Program-made: the position numbers and the translations under genes | NCBI GenBank assembly: GCA_907163375.1 | Contig: CAJQUW010011280.1 | Location: 124,001-188,000 of the forward strand | Direction: 5' to 3' | Origin: Prostheceraeus crozeri | Lineage: Eukaryota; Platyhelminthes; Polycladida; Euryleptidae | Length of the DNA: 64,000 bases | Shown: positions 32,919 through 45,600 of the stretch, one piece after another | How the letters are laid out: each line of letters starts with the position of its first letter | How positions within the stretch are numbered: position 1 is the first letter of the stretch | Notes under the pieces: model-generated | What the model was told of the DNA's origin: nothing | What the model saw: only the letters and a program-made list of their open reading frames with translations | Databases searched by the model: none

Positions 32919-33636
32919 TCATGTAGTTATATCAGTAACTTTACCATGATGATAGATGTCACTGTTGACAGTTGCTGGGACTGCTTTGCTCGAGGAGCTC
33001 GATTTTAGAATACCATCATCTAATATAGGAGCGGCTAAAGATTTTTTCTGAGAAGAAAATGCTGGTATGTAATTCGTAGTTTCATCCAATAACTTCTTTG
33101 CAGAGTTGTAAGTTTCTAAAGAAATACTGGGACTTAACGGCGAATTGAGAAGTTCGTGAAGGTTACTCAAGGTTGATGGCACGTTTTTCAAATGTAAGCC
33201 ACATGAAACACGAAGAAGAGTAATATTTCGATTCAGAAGGAAAACGGCGTATGCAAATCGCAGTCGTTCGTTTCTTTGGCGCTTTAAATGAAGAGGAAAA
33301 TTTCTTTCTTCATGATTCAATTGACAAACTATGTTATCCCTCACGTATAGGCGAGCTCGATTATGCACAAATATTGGATACCGCAGCGGCACGTCCGCAA
33401 TATAAGCGATGATGCGTATCAGCTGAGCAGCGTAACCGTAAGCAGCTGTCATATGATTTTCGGAATGTGATGTGTCTGAGAATGACTCGTCAGAATCCGG
33501 CATTACTAAATTGCATATGTGATAGTGCGTTTTGCCGTTGGACAACTCTTTCGTAATAGGGTAGATAGTTTGTAGTGCGCGGGCTAAAACCAGCCGCCTA
33601 CGAACAATTTGTACTTGGTACTCCTTCAAGTCCGAC
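32919..33636 (-). CDS. UVRAG: UVRAG terminal exon, BARA-like domain
   Basis: The acceptor TTTTGCAG lies to the right of 33636. The 718-base exon carries VRRRLVLARALQTIYPITKE, CNLVMPDSDESF, YGYAAQLIRIIAYIADVPLR, REFPL-like NFPLHLK and FAYAVFLLNRNITLLR, matching human [26 protein letters not shown] and YGVYLLNKNIAQLR. A Ser-rich end follows before TAA. Confidence 0.93.
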
Positions 33637-36600
33637 CTGCAAAAGAAATGTTTACATGATGATTATTTACAACGCCATCTAATTCTCAGTCGCATTGCAC
33701 AAACTTGATAAGCAGTGCACCGCTAAAAAATGTAGAAGAAGCACTAGTAGAATCAAACTAGCTAGACATGACAGTCTTACTTTGCGTAAATGTGTAAGAA
33801 AAGAACGCCTTTATCTTTTATTGTATTCTCTAAGCTAGGGATTTCAAGATGAAATTTGGACAGAAACGGCAATTATTTAAAATCTTTACAATTATGTATT
33901 GACATCGGCAGTAGCAGCTCGTCCAGTTGGGCAGGTGCCCCACCTATTGAGATGTTGTCTAACTTAAATAACTTGCAATAGCAGTAGTGGACTCTATTTC
34001 TTGATCACAAATTTCATCTACCTTCATCTACATCTACTCTATTAGTGCGACAATAACGCTAGCGAAATTCATCATTCGTTTTCAAGACTGATGGGCGCGC
34101 CTAAGCATCGAGATTGAGATGACTTTAGCATAGTTCATTTCACGATCTTAGCGAATAGACAGAAATAACACACGATGAATACGTCAGACAATGGGCACTT
34201 GAGAGGAAGCGCGAACGCTTCTGATTGCTCAACCGTTAGTGCAAAGACATCTTGTTGTGATTCCCTTTTACTGAGAGCTTGATGTGAGATTAGCAGCATC
34301 AGCAATCAGTCCATGAACCAGCATACAGCACCAGTCGGTACATGAGATTCATTTTTTAGTAAGTCGTAGGCTAGGACCAACTCATAAATTCGCTGAATAA
34401 ATTATGTAGATTTTTTGATGAAAATGCCTTTTAGTCACTTAACTGATGCTGAAAAGGTCGAGGTGAAGAGACTAGGGAGCCATACTACCGAAAATATTGC
34501 GTTAACTCAGGACGGTAGAATCACAAGAACCTTTAACCGAGAATGGTTTGTGAAGATAAAGTGGCTCACGGCTAGCGAGGAGAAAATTACGCTTTTGTAT
34601 TTTCCTACACATGCCTACAGAGTACAGCGTTGAACGAAGCTTAAAATAATTCATAGTAAACTATATTTATAATGATTATTCAAAGCCTATATGATAGGCA
34701 AAATGCAACTAAATGCAGTGACATGGCAGTCTGACTTAGCGTAATTGTGCAAGAAAAGAACGCTTTTGTCTTTTATTGTATCCTCTCAGCTAGGAATCTC
34801 AAGGTGAAATTTGGACAGAAGCGGCAATTATTAAAAATCTTTACAATCATGTATTGACACAGGACACCGCTCTATATTCAAAAACAATATAGGACTCAAA
34901 AGCACAGTAAAGCGTAGCAATAACTAGAATTATGATGCAATTCACTTGATTCAGTTTAATGTGGTTTCGAAAAATCTCGATCAAAACCTAATTTTTTCCT
35001 TAAAACGTCATCTCCCCAAAAGCTAAAATATGATGCAACTTTCTTCAACCACTGCCAAACTACGCGAAGAACACTTTTGTGCAACTCAACTGACAAAAAA
35101 TTTGAAGTAGAAAGGATGAGCTATTGCTGAGATATGCGATGACAATTCAATGTTTGAAAACAATGGTCTTCAGAAATCGAGACTTGCCAACATCATCGCG
35201 ATTGTTTCCTGGTCTCAGATAGTTTCTCATGTAATATCCATTTTCTAATGGTGACAAAATCACTTTATCTCAAAACCATGGATAAATTCCATGGTTGTAA
35301 GAGGACTAGATGTATTTGGGGGGGGGATAAGGCAAGGGTATCTTTCATTCTTTTGTGTCTACTGATCGACCATTAAAACAGATGTGAAATCATTAAGTCA
35401 TAACCTGGGAAATTGACCGAATGAACTCCGATCTTTCGTTTTTTCTAATGAGTGATTTGTCGAACACAGAACACTTCTGAATTTTCCCAAAAATCTCCAA
35501 CTCGGTAATTTTTTTGCACCTACGACAAATTAACACCCTGTAGATCAAGTTTTCTGTACACAGTTCATAAAAGACACACTTCCTAATACTGCAGATATTA
35601 ATGCATATTAATAAACTGTCTAATTACTCATTCAAATAAAAAATTATGCAAATTCTACTTTAGCATTTATTTATCAATAGGATTCAAGAAAGGCTAAATC
35701 GATCCAATCAATCTTACATCTTGTTGGATTTCCCATCAGAGATGTCTAAAGAAGTGCTGTTACATTCGACGAATGTGTACGAATCCTAATGTGTGAAACT
35801 GAAGCCAAATAATTTCATAAGAAATTACGATATCACTTCAGGTATAAGGCTGTACGAATTGAGGAAAGCATTTTGCGAGGAAAATTTAAAGGCATAACCT
35901 GCACGAATATACTTTATTTAGGAGATAATTATCAAGATTTGAACACACGAAATTGCAGGCATCTTCTTGTTGCAAGTGGAAGTATAGGTAATCTTCTACA
36001 CTGTTGAATTAAAGAAAGTACAGCATCTTCGCATTATTCAGTTATAAGGTCTTTTACAATCAAAGCTTAATGGAAGAGAACAAGTCTATCCACCTCCTGC
36101 GGGACACCGGCATTGACCGCGAAACGATCAGAGAGGAAACCATCGACACGAATTAAAATAAAACGATTAATCAGGAAGTCCTCTACCCATCTCACGACTT
36201 AAGCATGGATTCCGAGAGATAGAAGCTTATTGAGAAGAGCTGGGTGCCAGACTCGATCGAATGCTTTTGATATGTCAAGGGATACTGCTGTGGACTCTCC
36301 GAACTTGTCAAGCGATAATGAACAAAGATGAGTAAAAATGCTCAGAGGTCACCTGTAGAACGAGTCTTTCTAAACCCATACTGATGATCACTTAACATAT
36401 AAGACAATATTCACGTCTACTCCTAAAAATTCGAGCATAAAATCCTCGTTTTCGCGCCATAATCGGGACACTGCGATCGGCAATTTTTAAAAGCTATTGA
36501 ACGACAATCGGAACGAACGGTGTTTCCGGCTGAACGAGTGCGCACGAATTTATCACATGCCACTACCCTTTAAATATTGTCTTTATCAGAACCCTTTAAA

Positions 36601-39600
36601 TATACCATAATTAAACGATTCTTGTGCCTTCCAATCATCCTTCACGAGTACTGGTCTTATCTATTCTTAAAATTTCTAATTCGCACTTTGCTACTTATAA
36701 TCCCCTAAAATGAAGGATTTGTAATCAATCTTTTTGCTAAATGCATAACATATACAAATATTTCAAGCATTGGTAAAATTTTGCAGCTCACCTCATCCTT
36801 TGATAAACGTCACATCCTGTTTGTAGACTATCATTTTTTGCTTTTACGTCAGATCGAAGTTGAGTCAGCTGAGTTTCTGAAAAAGTTGAAATTATTCATT
36901 AAAATCATTATTAAATTTGAAGTTGCAAATATTTTGCCCCGAGCAGACAACCACCCAAATCTATTCATCCACATTCACTGGGTGGAAGAAGATAAAGTGA
37001 AGATTTGGATTCCTGTAGCAACTGATCTTTTGGTCCATATCGAACACCGAAAGTGTCATGCGAAGTCGGCAGGAAGGGCATCAGGACCACAGCGCTCCAG
37101 GAAAATCTGACTGTCAGCACCGTTCAAGCCCCCAGTCTGAGGAGTAGCGACTTTTTCGCTTCATTTCATCATGGACATATCAAGGTGAGCGTCAGTGCTC
37201 CCCTGAGCTTATACAGAGAACTGCAAATACCATGATTTCGAATGAATTATCTAATTGCAGCAAATATTTACTAATATTGGCAAATATACACTGAAAACAA
37301 TAGGATTTCTCCCGTTCAAGTCTTGCCAGAATTTAAGCTTTGCTTTTCCGTGGTTTGTGAGGTCTTCATGACACACTGGCTAAGTGCTTGTATTAGTTTT
37401 GTTTTAGAGGTCAAGTTCTGAAAGTGTAATTGAGCTTTTGAGTACCATAATTTCTATCCATTAGAACGTCATTCGATGTATATTGTTATGGGCTACTTTA
37501 CTTCTCAAACAAAATGATACTATAAGAAGACAAACGATATAAATGAAATGTATATTCAGGCAAACGAGAGAGCAGGGTGGCCCTGAAGAGGACCTTTTGG
37601 AGGCGTTCACATGTAAGTCTGTAGGTCCACCAGTCTCGAACACTGCCGCTACTGTTTGCTCCTCTCTGTGTCGCTAGGGGTCAGGATCACCGTCTCGCCG
37701 TCGTCTGCCCTGTCGATCTTCGAAGGCTTGACTTGTTCGCTGTCACCCGTAACAATAGCCTTGCCGCGCGTGCGTCGCAGCGGAGAGAGATATTTGAGAG
37801 CCCTCAGGCGATAACGCTGCGGTTTTAATAGTGTCATTGTCACTCCGGTGATCAGCTCTGTTCTCGATCTGTGTCAGAATATGACGTCACCTGCCTTCGT
37901 CATATTGAAAACAAATGATAGAATGGAGTGAAAATAATTGCAAAGAATCAAGAACTAATGCACTCACAAGAATCTCACAACAATATGCATTGTATCCGTA
38001 CTATTTCATGATATCATTTGACATATCAAATTAACGAATCTAATTAAAAGCGAAAATAGCAGATCCACTCATTTTAAGCGGTTTAATAAGACATAATACG
38101 CGAACTATAATTCTAATAAGCCGAGAACTGATTCCATCACAAATTTATGATTTGATAAGCATCAGTTTCAGACGATGCAATTGTATCATCATCTTCTTTA
38201 AGGGAGCCATGACGCAAGAGAATATACTAGCTACAATAGTTCACACCATCAGAAGGAGTGTTCCTTCAATTTCAGGAAAAATGTGTGCAAAACGATTTGT
38301 GAATAATACCCAAAAATATAATTTTTTTTGATTATATTTTTTGATATACTTTCACATGTCGAATTACTCTGAACCAGAACTTGAAATGGCGCTGATATCA
38401 GAAAGTTCAAAGGTCAAGTCCGACCGGATGTTCATGCACGTTTGATGACAAAACAGGATCAGTGTCAGAACTAAGTAGAGTGCAAAATAATGTGTGATAA
38501 TGGTGACGATATAACTAGTGAAAACAAAATCGTAAAGGAAAAGGATACTTTAATTATTCTATCGTGTATTGAATGAACTAGATGATATGAATATCTCCGC
38601 TACTTCTTCGACACACAAGGTGCTCATCAGAAACTGGGAAATAATTTTACTGTAGTATATAACTTCTAATTTACAATATCAAGCCTTAACCTAAAACAAA
38701 ACCAAGCAGACAGCAAATAAAGGAAATTAGAAGAAGAGAAGGAATCTGTTCTTAAAAATTCCTCCTCTTATTGTCTTCTCACATTCGTTTTTCAGCTTTA
38801 TGTCTTCTAAATATTTATTTTGGCGTTGTCTAGTACATGCGGAAAGGCTTTGATCTATGTCGCGATTGTGCTAAATACTCAATCTGTGTTGGATTTCTGT
38901 ATATCATTCATTGTATGAGCATGAATAGAACCGGCGAAAATATTCGATCAGGAATACATTGGTGTTCTTTTGCATCTACAAAATTTCTAGGATCAACGGG
39001 GAATTTAGAACATTAAAGCAACATTCATTTCGAAGTGAAAAGAACTAATTATTAAAAACAAACTGTACACATGCATTGTACGAAAAAATGCACCAATATC
39101 AAGAAGAATGTCTTCGTGTGATTCTAGTGAAAGTCAGAACCTCTATAATACACATTCACATTCCAAGGGTTCCAGTAGTTTTCGGCAAGTCATTTTAAAA
39201 CCTTTTAAAAACAAAGGACTGTGCCGAATGTCTTTGATGCTCTGCGAGAACCGATAACATCAGCGAAGACGAATTGTTAATCAAGAATTCCATCATGGAA
39301 CCGCTCTCATCGCTGAATAAAACATTCGCCTTATAGAAACAGCACACTGAAATCCACATTTTTCTCAATAAAATCTTCAGCAACCCAAAGACTCGATGAA
39401 TATAAGATGTCATTGCATTCACATAAAGGAGGAAAGAAGCACCAACATACAAGGAAAACGTTTCAGCAGTTGTCACATGCAAAATTGGCCCTTCAGATAG
39501 AAAGCTACATTAAATTGCTTTTCATCTCAGATTCATGAAGTGAATACAAGCAGTACATTCATGAAGTACATACAGCTTTTGTGCTAAATCCAGCACCAAT

Positions 39601-42600
39601 TTTCTTCATGACATTATTTGCATCGCTTTCCTTGTTTCTTGAGACCGATTTCCAAACTGTGTATTTTGTGATACTCAGTCTGTTCAGGAACTTCTGACAT
39701 AATGAAGCAGGACATCCCAGAGTGAAAAGTGAGCGCAGAGTGATCTAATGAAATGCAGCTTTGAGGGCAAAATACGGCTGCTCAATTTTTCCCATTAGAA
39801 GAAACGTGACAGGCATTGATAAGTGAGCAAAGAATTTTCTAAAAACCAGATAAATAATTTTTCTCACAATTTCAATTTCACAATGCATTTTTGCAATCGA
39901 TAAGATCTTTTTCCAATGATCCTTTGAAAGATAGTGTTATGTCAAAAAACAACAATAATCCACGTTTTCTCAACGAATTCCCGAGCTCATGAGAGTTGTC
40001 CAGCTTTGACGTATCAGTCAAGTGGTTGTCTGAGCTGTTTAGGGAAGTTCTGCAAGCTGATGATATTCCTCATGATTGGTGTAGTAGTCTGCTCATTCCT
40101 CTGTACACACGGGAAATGAGATCCTCCTCAATGCGAATCCTACAGAGCCATGAAGCTGTTGGATCACGCTATGAAAGTGTTCGAACGAGTTTTGGAGAAG
40201 AGACTGCGCTCTCAAATAGAGCTTGATGCGGTTTTATGCCCGGTAGAGGCACTACTGATCCCATCTTCATAACCCGCCAGGTTATAGAGAAATATCGTGC
40301 CATGCAAATGAAGATGTTCCTAGCCTTGCTTCTTGTTTTGGACTTCTATGTTTTCATTTCATGTTCATTCTCTGTAAATGTTTTGATAATCCATCTGCAT
40401 TTGATTAGTAAATCTTGTCGGTTCCGTCAGTGTAAATTTCGTTCCTGCTGAAGACGAAATATTGGTGTCACGAATACAAAATTTCAGAGTCTAGCCAGTG
40501 GCACTTTCCAATTACACCTTTTCAGCCTAATTTAGCTGAAGAACAATTTCATTGACATTTTATGATCAGTAAGATTTTCCGGTACATCACCGGTACATGC
40601 ATGCATACGTGTAATTGGTGACGAAATAATAAGAAAATTATATGAAGCATCATAAATATATTGACTGCAAAAAGTTTGAATGACTGAAATTTGTAATTCT
40701 TAATCTTTTCGTGGCGCGCATGTAACATGTTTGTTTCAGCTTTTCATTATAGCATTGGTAAGAAGAGGTTGACTTTAGAACCATACGAATAAACTATATT
40801 TAAAGAAAGTAGCAACTCTGTGGTCCATAAATGTTAGAAAGCGATAAAGAAATAATAACATTTTAGCATATCATCACATTCTTGGTTGAAAAAACAGAGC
40901 ATGTACTTTTGGCAGAGCACCCTACATTTTCACATCGAACAGCTGACTCATGTGATTCACTCGCTTGATGACATAATGCTTCGTTAAAAATCCTTTTGGA
41001 AAAGTTCTAAAACGGTTGAAGAGTTCAGATTTTCATTGAATAGTCTAGTTTTCCTTTTTTGAGGTATCTTACCTACATAGCATCATTTGCGTCGAATGAC
41101 CACTGAATGTCAATGAACTGCATTTCCAAAAAATAAGATCTATTTCTCAGCAGTCTCACATTCACACTGACTTTGCCTGTTGACCCATCAATGTAACAAG
41201 TGCGGTGTAAGTTATTAGTCCAACCAACAATGATGTTAATGGTCCATTAGTCACACACACGTAGAATGGAAACGAGGTGGAGAAGTTTGCGGCAGAATAT
41301 TGATTGCTCTATAATCGGCCGGCAGCTATCTCATCAAACAGAATCAGACGGAACACATGTTAAAGTGCATGAATAAACATCTTCAAGTTCGCTGCCTCAT
41401 TACGGCGCATGTAAGTCGAATAGAAGCGCATATACTGTATAGGGCTACAGGTTTCTCTCTTTCGGATTTTAGCAACATATTGTTGGCATATGAGTAAAAT
41501 ATATTCATTATTCATAGAGATTGATGCTGCGAGCATATTGAAGTTTGCATCATCAAATCTCATGTAAACGGCAATGCTATCATCGTCAATTAAGGGAAAA
41601 CACTCACTTTAAATACAATGCCATATCCATATCCAAGAGACCAAATTCTATATCTAAGAGACCAAATTCGATATGAAAGCTTTTCACAGCAGTATACAGT
41701 ATTTTGGATGTGGGGCGACCTAAATGGTCATATGTCTAGTAATGTCCGACGAGTCTCTCCAACATGAATTTGTTTGCATTTTTGGTATTCAATCTTAAAC
41801 ACCACATTTTACATACACGCACAGACACTACTAAGTAGAGTCTAAGAGCATTTACGTCGCCCTGCATCCAATATATTTCATCATTGAACATTTTCCAATG
41901 ATATTTACACTCTGTCCATCTCTTATAGTGATATTTTAATCATTTAATTCATTGAAATAGTAATTTATTTGTGAATTCCACCCTCAGACGTAAATTCGAA
42001 TCACGAACCATTATTCATACGTGTCGGTACTAAGCCAAGGTATAGAAAAACAACTTATTAAAGTATACGATGCATTACTGAATCAGCCTCGTTACAATTC
42101 ATCCTTGTAAAGATTTATCTTGGTCTGTGAATGTGTCATACGACGCCCATACATCTCACCTTTTTCATCGTTCTTTTCTTTCAATGTTTGATGACGTTCC
42201 TTTTGCTGTTTCACCCTTGCTCTAGTTTGATCCAATTGTTGTTTTAGCATCATAAGTTTAGAGCGATTGGCTTCGAGATCTGCCTTCTAAAACATGATAA
42301 TTAGACAAATCATAAAACACGGCTACTATACAAACGATTTCAAATAATTTTCTTTGAATACCATGAAACATAAAAAATCATTATCATTATACTTCATCAG
42401 TATAAGTACTTCTTCAATGCAAGATTGTATCACAGCGGAAAGGGACTTCTTATTTGAGCTTCCGCTTTTCTTGCTCATCTACTTATACAGAATTTCTAAG
42501 AATCCATAACAGCAGTTCACAGCGCAGCATGTCAACGAGTCAACACGCACTTTCTCTTGAGGAAAAGCTTAAACTCATCAGGGATTCTGAAATCCCTTGA

Positions 42601-45600
42601 ATGACTGAGTGGCGAAGGATAAATATCATTTGACATTAAATTCCCGTCTTCCATAGATAGATGCGTAATTTCCTTATACTGTTAGCTAACAAGTCTCAAT
42701 TTTTGCTCCGTGTTTTTGCAACTCTTTTAAACAAGTGCATATAATAGATTGTTTTCCATATTCAGAATAATTCCAATATAAACAAAAAGATACTTTTATT
42801 CTATTTTCTATATTAAGCCTTAAACCGTTATGGTATATGAACTTATGACACCTATGAACGGGCGCTCCTATCAGTAGAGGAACGGAAATTTAGCGTACGT
42901 AGCAATTATCTAGGCTTAAGCGGGAACTTCGGAAGAGAGGGAGGGAAATTTCGCTCCCAAACCGTCCCGCTTATCCGAATTTCACTGTAGAAGCATAAAA
43001 GCTACATTAACAGTCAAATAAAATTAAAGGATAAATATAATCGCCACGCAAAATATGTGCGGCTGATAGGATTCGAACCTACGACTTCATGTTAAATAGA
43101 CGTGTGATCTACCATAAATAGATTAACTAAAACAGTTAGCCTAACTAATTGATAAGAAAGAAAATGAGAGAAAATGATTCTTCATGTCTGATTACCAACG
43201 TTCCATTAATGACATGGATAGACACATCACAAGATAGTGCAAACTGCTTTTGTTGACGAATAATTCCTTTTTCTTCTTATGACTTCTCATTTTCAGTGCA
43301 GAGCGAGGGACTAGATACTCAAAAGCACGCTGTTACAGAGCCATTTTACGATAAATATATTTAAAAATATTAGAATGCACCTACGAGTTCCGAAACTCTG
43401 TAGATCGACAATAAGTACAAGAGGATCAGAGTCTCGAAGAATTCACCCGAGACTGGATCAACATGGCATGTTGTACAGCCCATTTAACTGACATAACGAG
43501 GAATAATAAATGGATGGGTACTCATATCAAAAATTCTTTGACTGAAACTACATGTAGCATCGCTATAGAGCAGCTGCTACTCGCTACAACACATGCAAAG
43601 TTATTAAAACATCATTGCAGTTTATAACCTTCCATCCAGTGTCCGGATTCTAGAATTTCGAAATTTTCGTGCATCCCGAAAATTTTCGTGCATGATATAT
43701 ATAGAAAAAAGTCACCTTTTCTGAATAGTATGATCCCAGACAGCACTATTTCGTTGCAAAGCCGCTTCAGAGCTATTTTACACATTCATATTTAATTCCT
43801 CATCATTGCATAAGAACTTAAAGTTAGACTGACATGCAGTACTGTAATGTACTAAAATGTACATCTGAGTGAATGCACGTAAAATTGATGTAAGCTACCC
43901 AGGGTAACAAGAATCCTGCTCACATTTTAATTTGCAAATTACATGCGAACATTCAACTGCCAGATGCAATTAAATATAGAGTAAACGAAACTGCCACTGA
44001 GTATTCGATTTAACTTATTTTAAGGGTTGATGGAGGTATTTCAAAAAACTATGCATATCCAATTATCATGAAAGTAATTACACTTTGGTAGGAAGGGCGT
44101 GTAGATGCCTATTATGTTAACAGATAGAACGAGTATACAGTATAATAAATCGTATACTTATGTATCACTAAACAAATTGAAACAAACAAATTTAGTACGG
44201 TAAGAGCATATTGCTATTTGCAAAGATTACTAATCAGCTGACGCTGTCCATTATCTTTGGCCATTGTTCTGAAAAGTCTACATGGAAGTTCACCAGATGA
44301 GTCACTTTGGTATTTTTGGTATCTTTGGAAGGGAGGAGATCTTGGGGAGGAGCTCGGCTGCCTTCCGTTTCAAAACAGTCTCTACGACAAGTTCGCATTC
44401 TTTTTCCTTCTTCTTTGTGAGAGAGTCTTTTTCAGCTCTAAGGCGACTTAGTTCTTTTTCATCTTCTAATGTCTCCTTTTGCAATTCTTCAAGCAGGCGG
44501 CGCTTCTCCAACTGGTCTTCAAGTTTTTTCTGTATTTCCCTCTGCGTGGAAGTGAGATGATCATCCAAACTGGGAGTACGAAAATCGCTTTGACCAACTT
44601 CATCAACATAGGAAATTTGCCGGAGTTGTCGACCATTGTCCAAAAGTCAATTAATTGTTCGCTTGAAAGATCAGCGGCGGGAACCAGTGTGTATCTTCGA
44701 CAACATTGTTCACGTCATCCTTCACAGAATCACATATGAATAAGTGTCAATTTCGAATGTTCTTGAAGTTTCCATTAAAGAGCACAAAGCTGCGAAACTG
44801 AGACAAGTTAACGTTAAAATACCTTTTTAACTCCAAATAAATATTGAGTATACGATCTGAAATATGAGAATAAGTTCTCAACCTAAAAAATGTGCACAGC
44901 CTTTATTTACCTTCAATAAATATTTGTCATATTTGAATCCTGATTCTTATCAAAAGATAATTATATAATCATGTCGTTTTTTAGGATATCGTATCTTGTT
45001 ATCTGTAAAATGTATCTTTCTCTGAGACAGAATGTATCTTAAATGTGGCAGACAGCTTACAGTTTCCACTCGTTTCACCAAGTACTGTACTCTACGCACT
45101 CGGTAGAGTACAGTAACACCGGTAATCTATAAAAATCTATCAAAAATGATGTATACTAAAAAAAACTGAACGATGCAAAAATTCGTGCAATCCACATCAC
45201 GATTTTCGTACATCGACCGTAATTTTCGTGCATTCGTGCATGATTCGTGCATGCACGAATTTCGTGCGTGAATCCGGACACTGCTTCCATCCACCTGCAA
45301 AAGTTCGATCGAAATGGACAGGTTTAAAGAAATGAAGCACCACATTGTATGCGAGGCTGCAGTTTATGTGCGAAGACATCATGTCATCAAAGATTGGGAT
45401 CTCCGAATCATCTCCGTTGTCTTTTTACCGAAAGCCACACCCGCAGCATAACACTTCACTTCACCCAAAGTTTGCACGCATCAAACGTTTTAGCACCTTT
45501 TTTATTAGCTCTGTTACTTGCCTTTAACATTTATCAAATCATGTTTTTAATATTTGCATTTCCCTGCAATTTGCTCACCGCTAAATGTGGAACAAATATT

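Larger units (their letters stand above)
33637..36791 (-). other. UVRAG intron (3.2 kb)
   Basis: It holds a direct repeat pair (33765-33906 and 34720-34862) and a Jockey-like reverse-transcriptase relic (36060-36400). Confidence 0.85.
36877..42159 (-). other. UVRAG intron (5.3 kb)
   Basis: It holds dispersed repeat copy 2, a GC-rich patch at 37640-37900 and an RTE-like relic near 40000. The remainder (about 38000-39950 and 40500-42100) shows nothing assignable beyond a 22-bp tandem pair near 41622. Confidence 0.8.

Noticed and set aside
44302..44643. Charged 113-codon frame considered as a UVRAG coiled-coil exon
   Set aside because: UVRAG splices in phase from 47023 directly to 42286, and this frame lies inside an element with exact hAT ends and target duplication.
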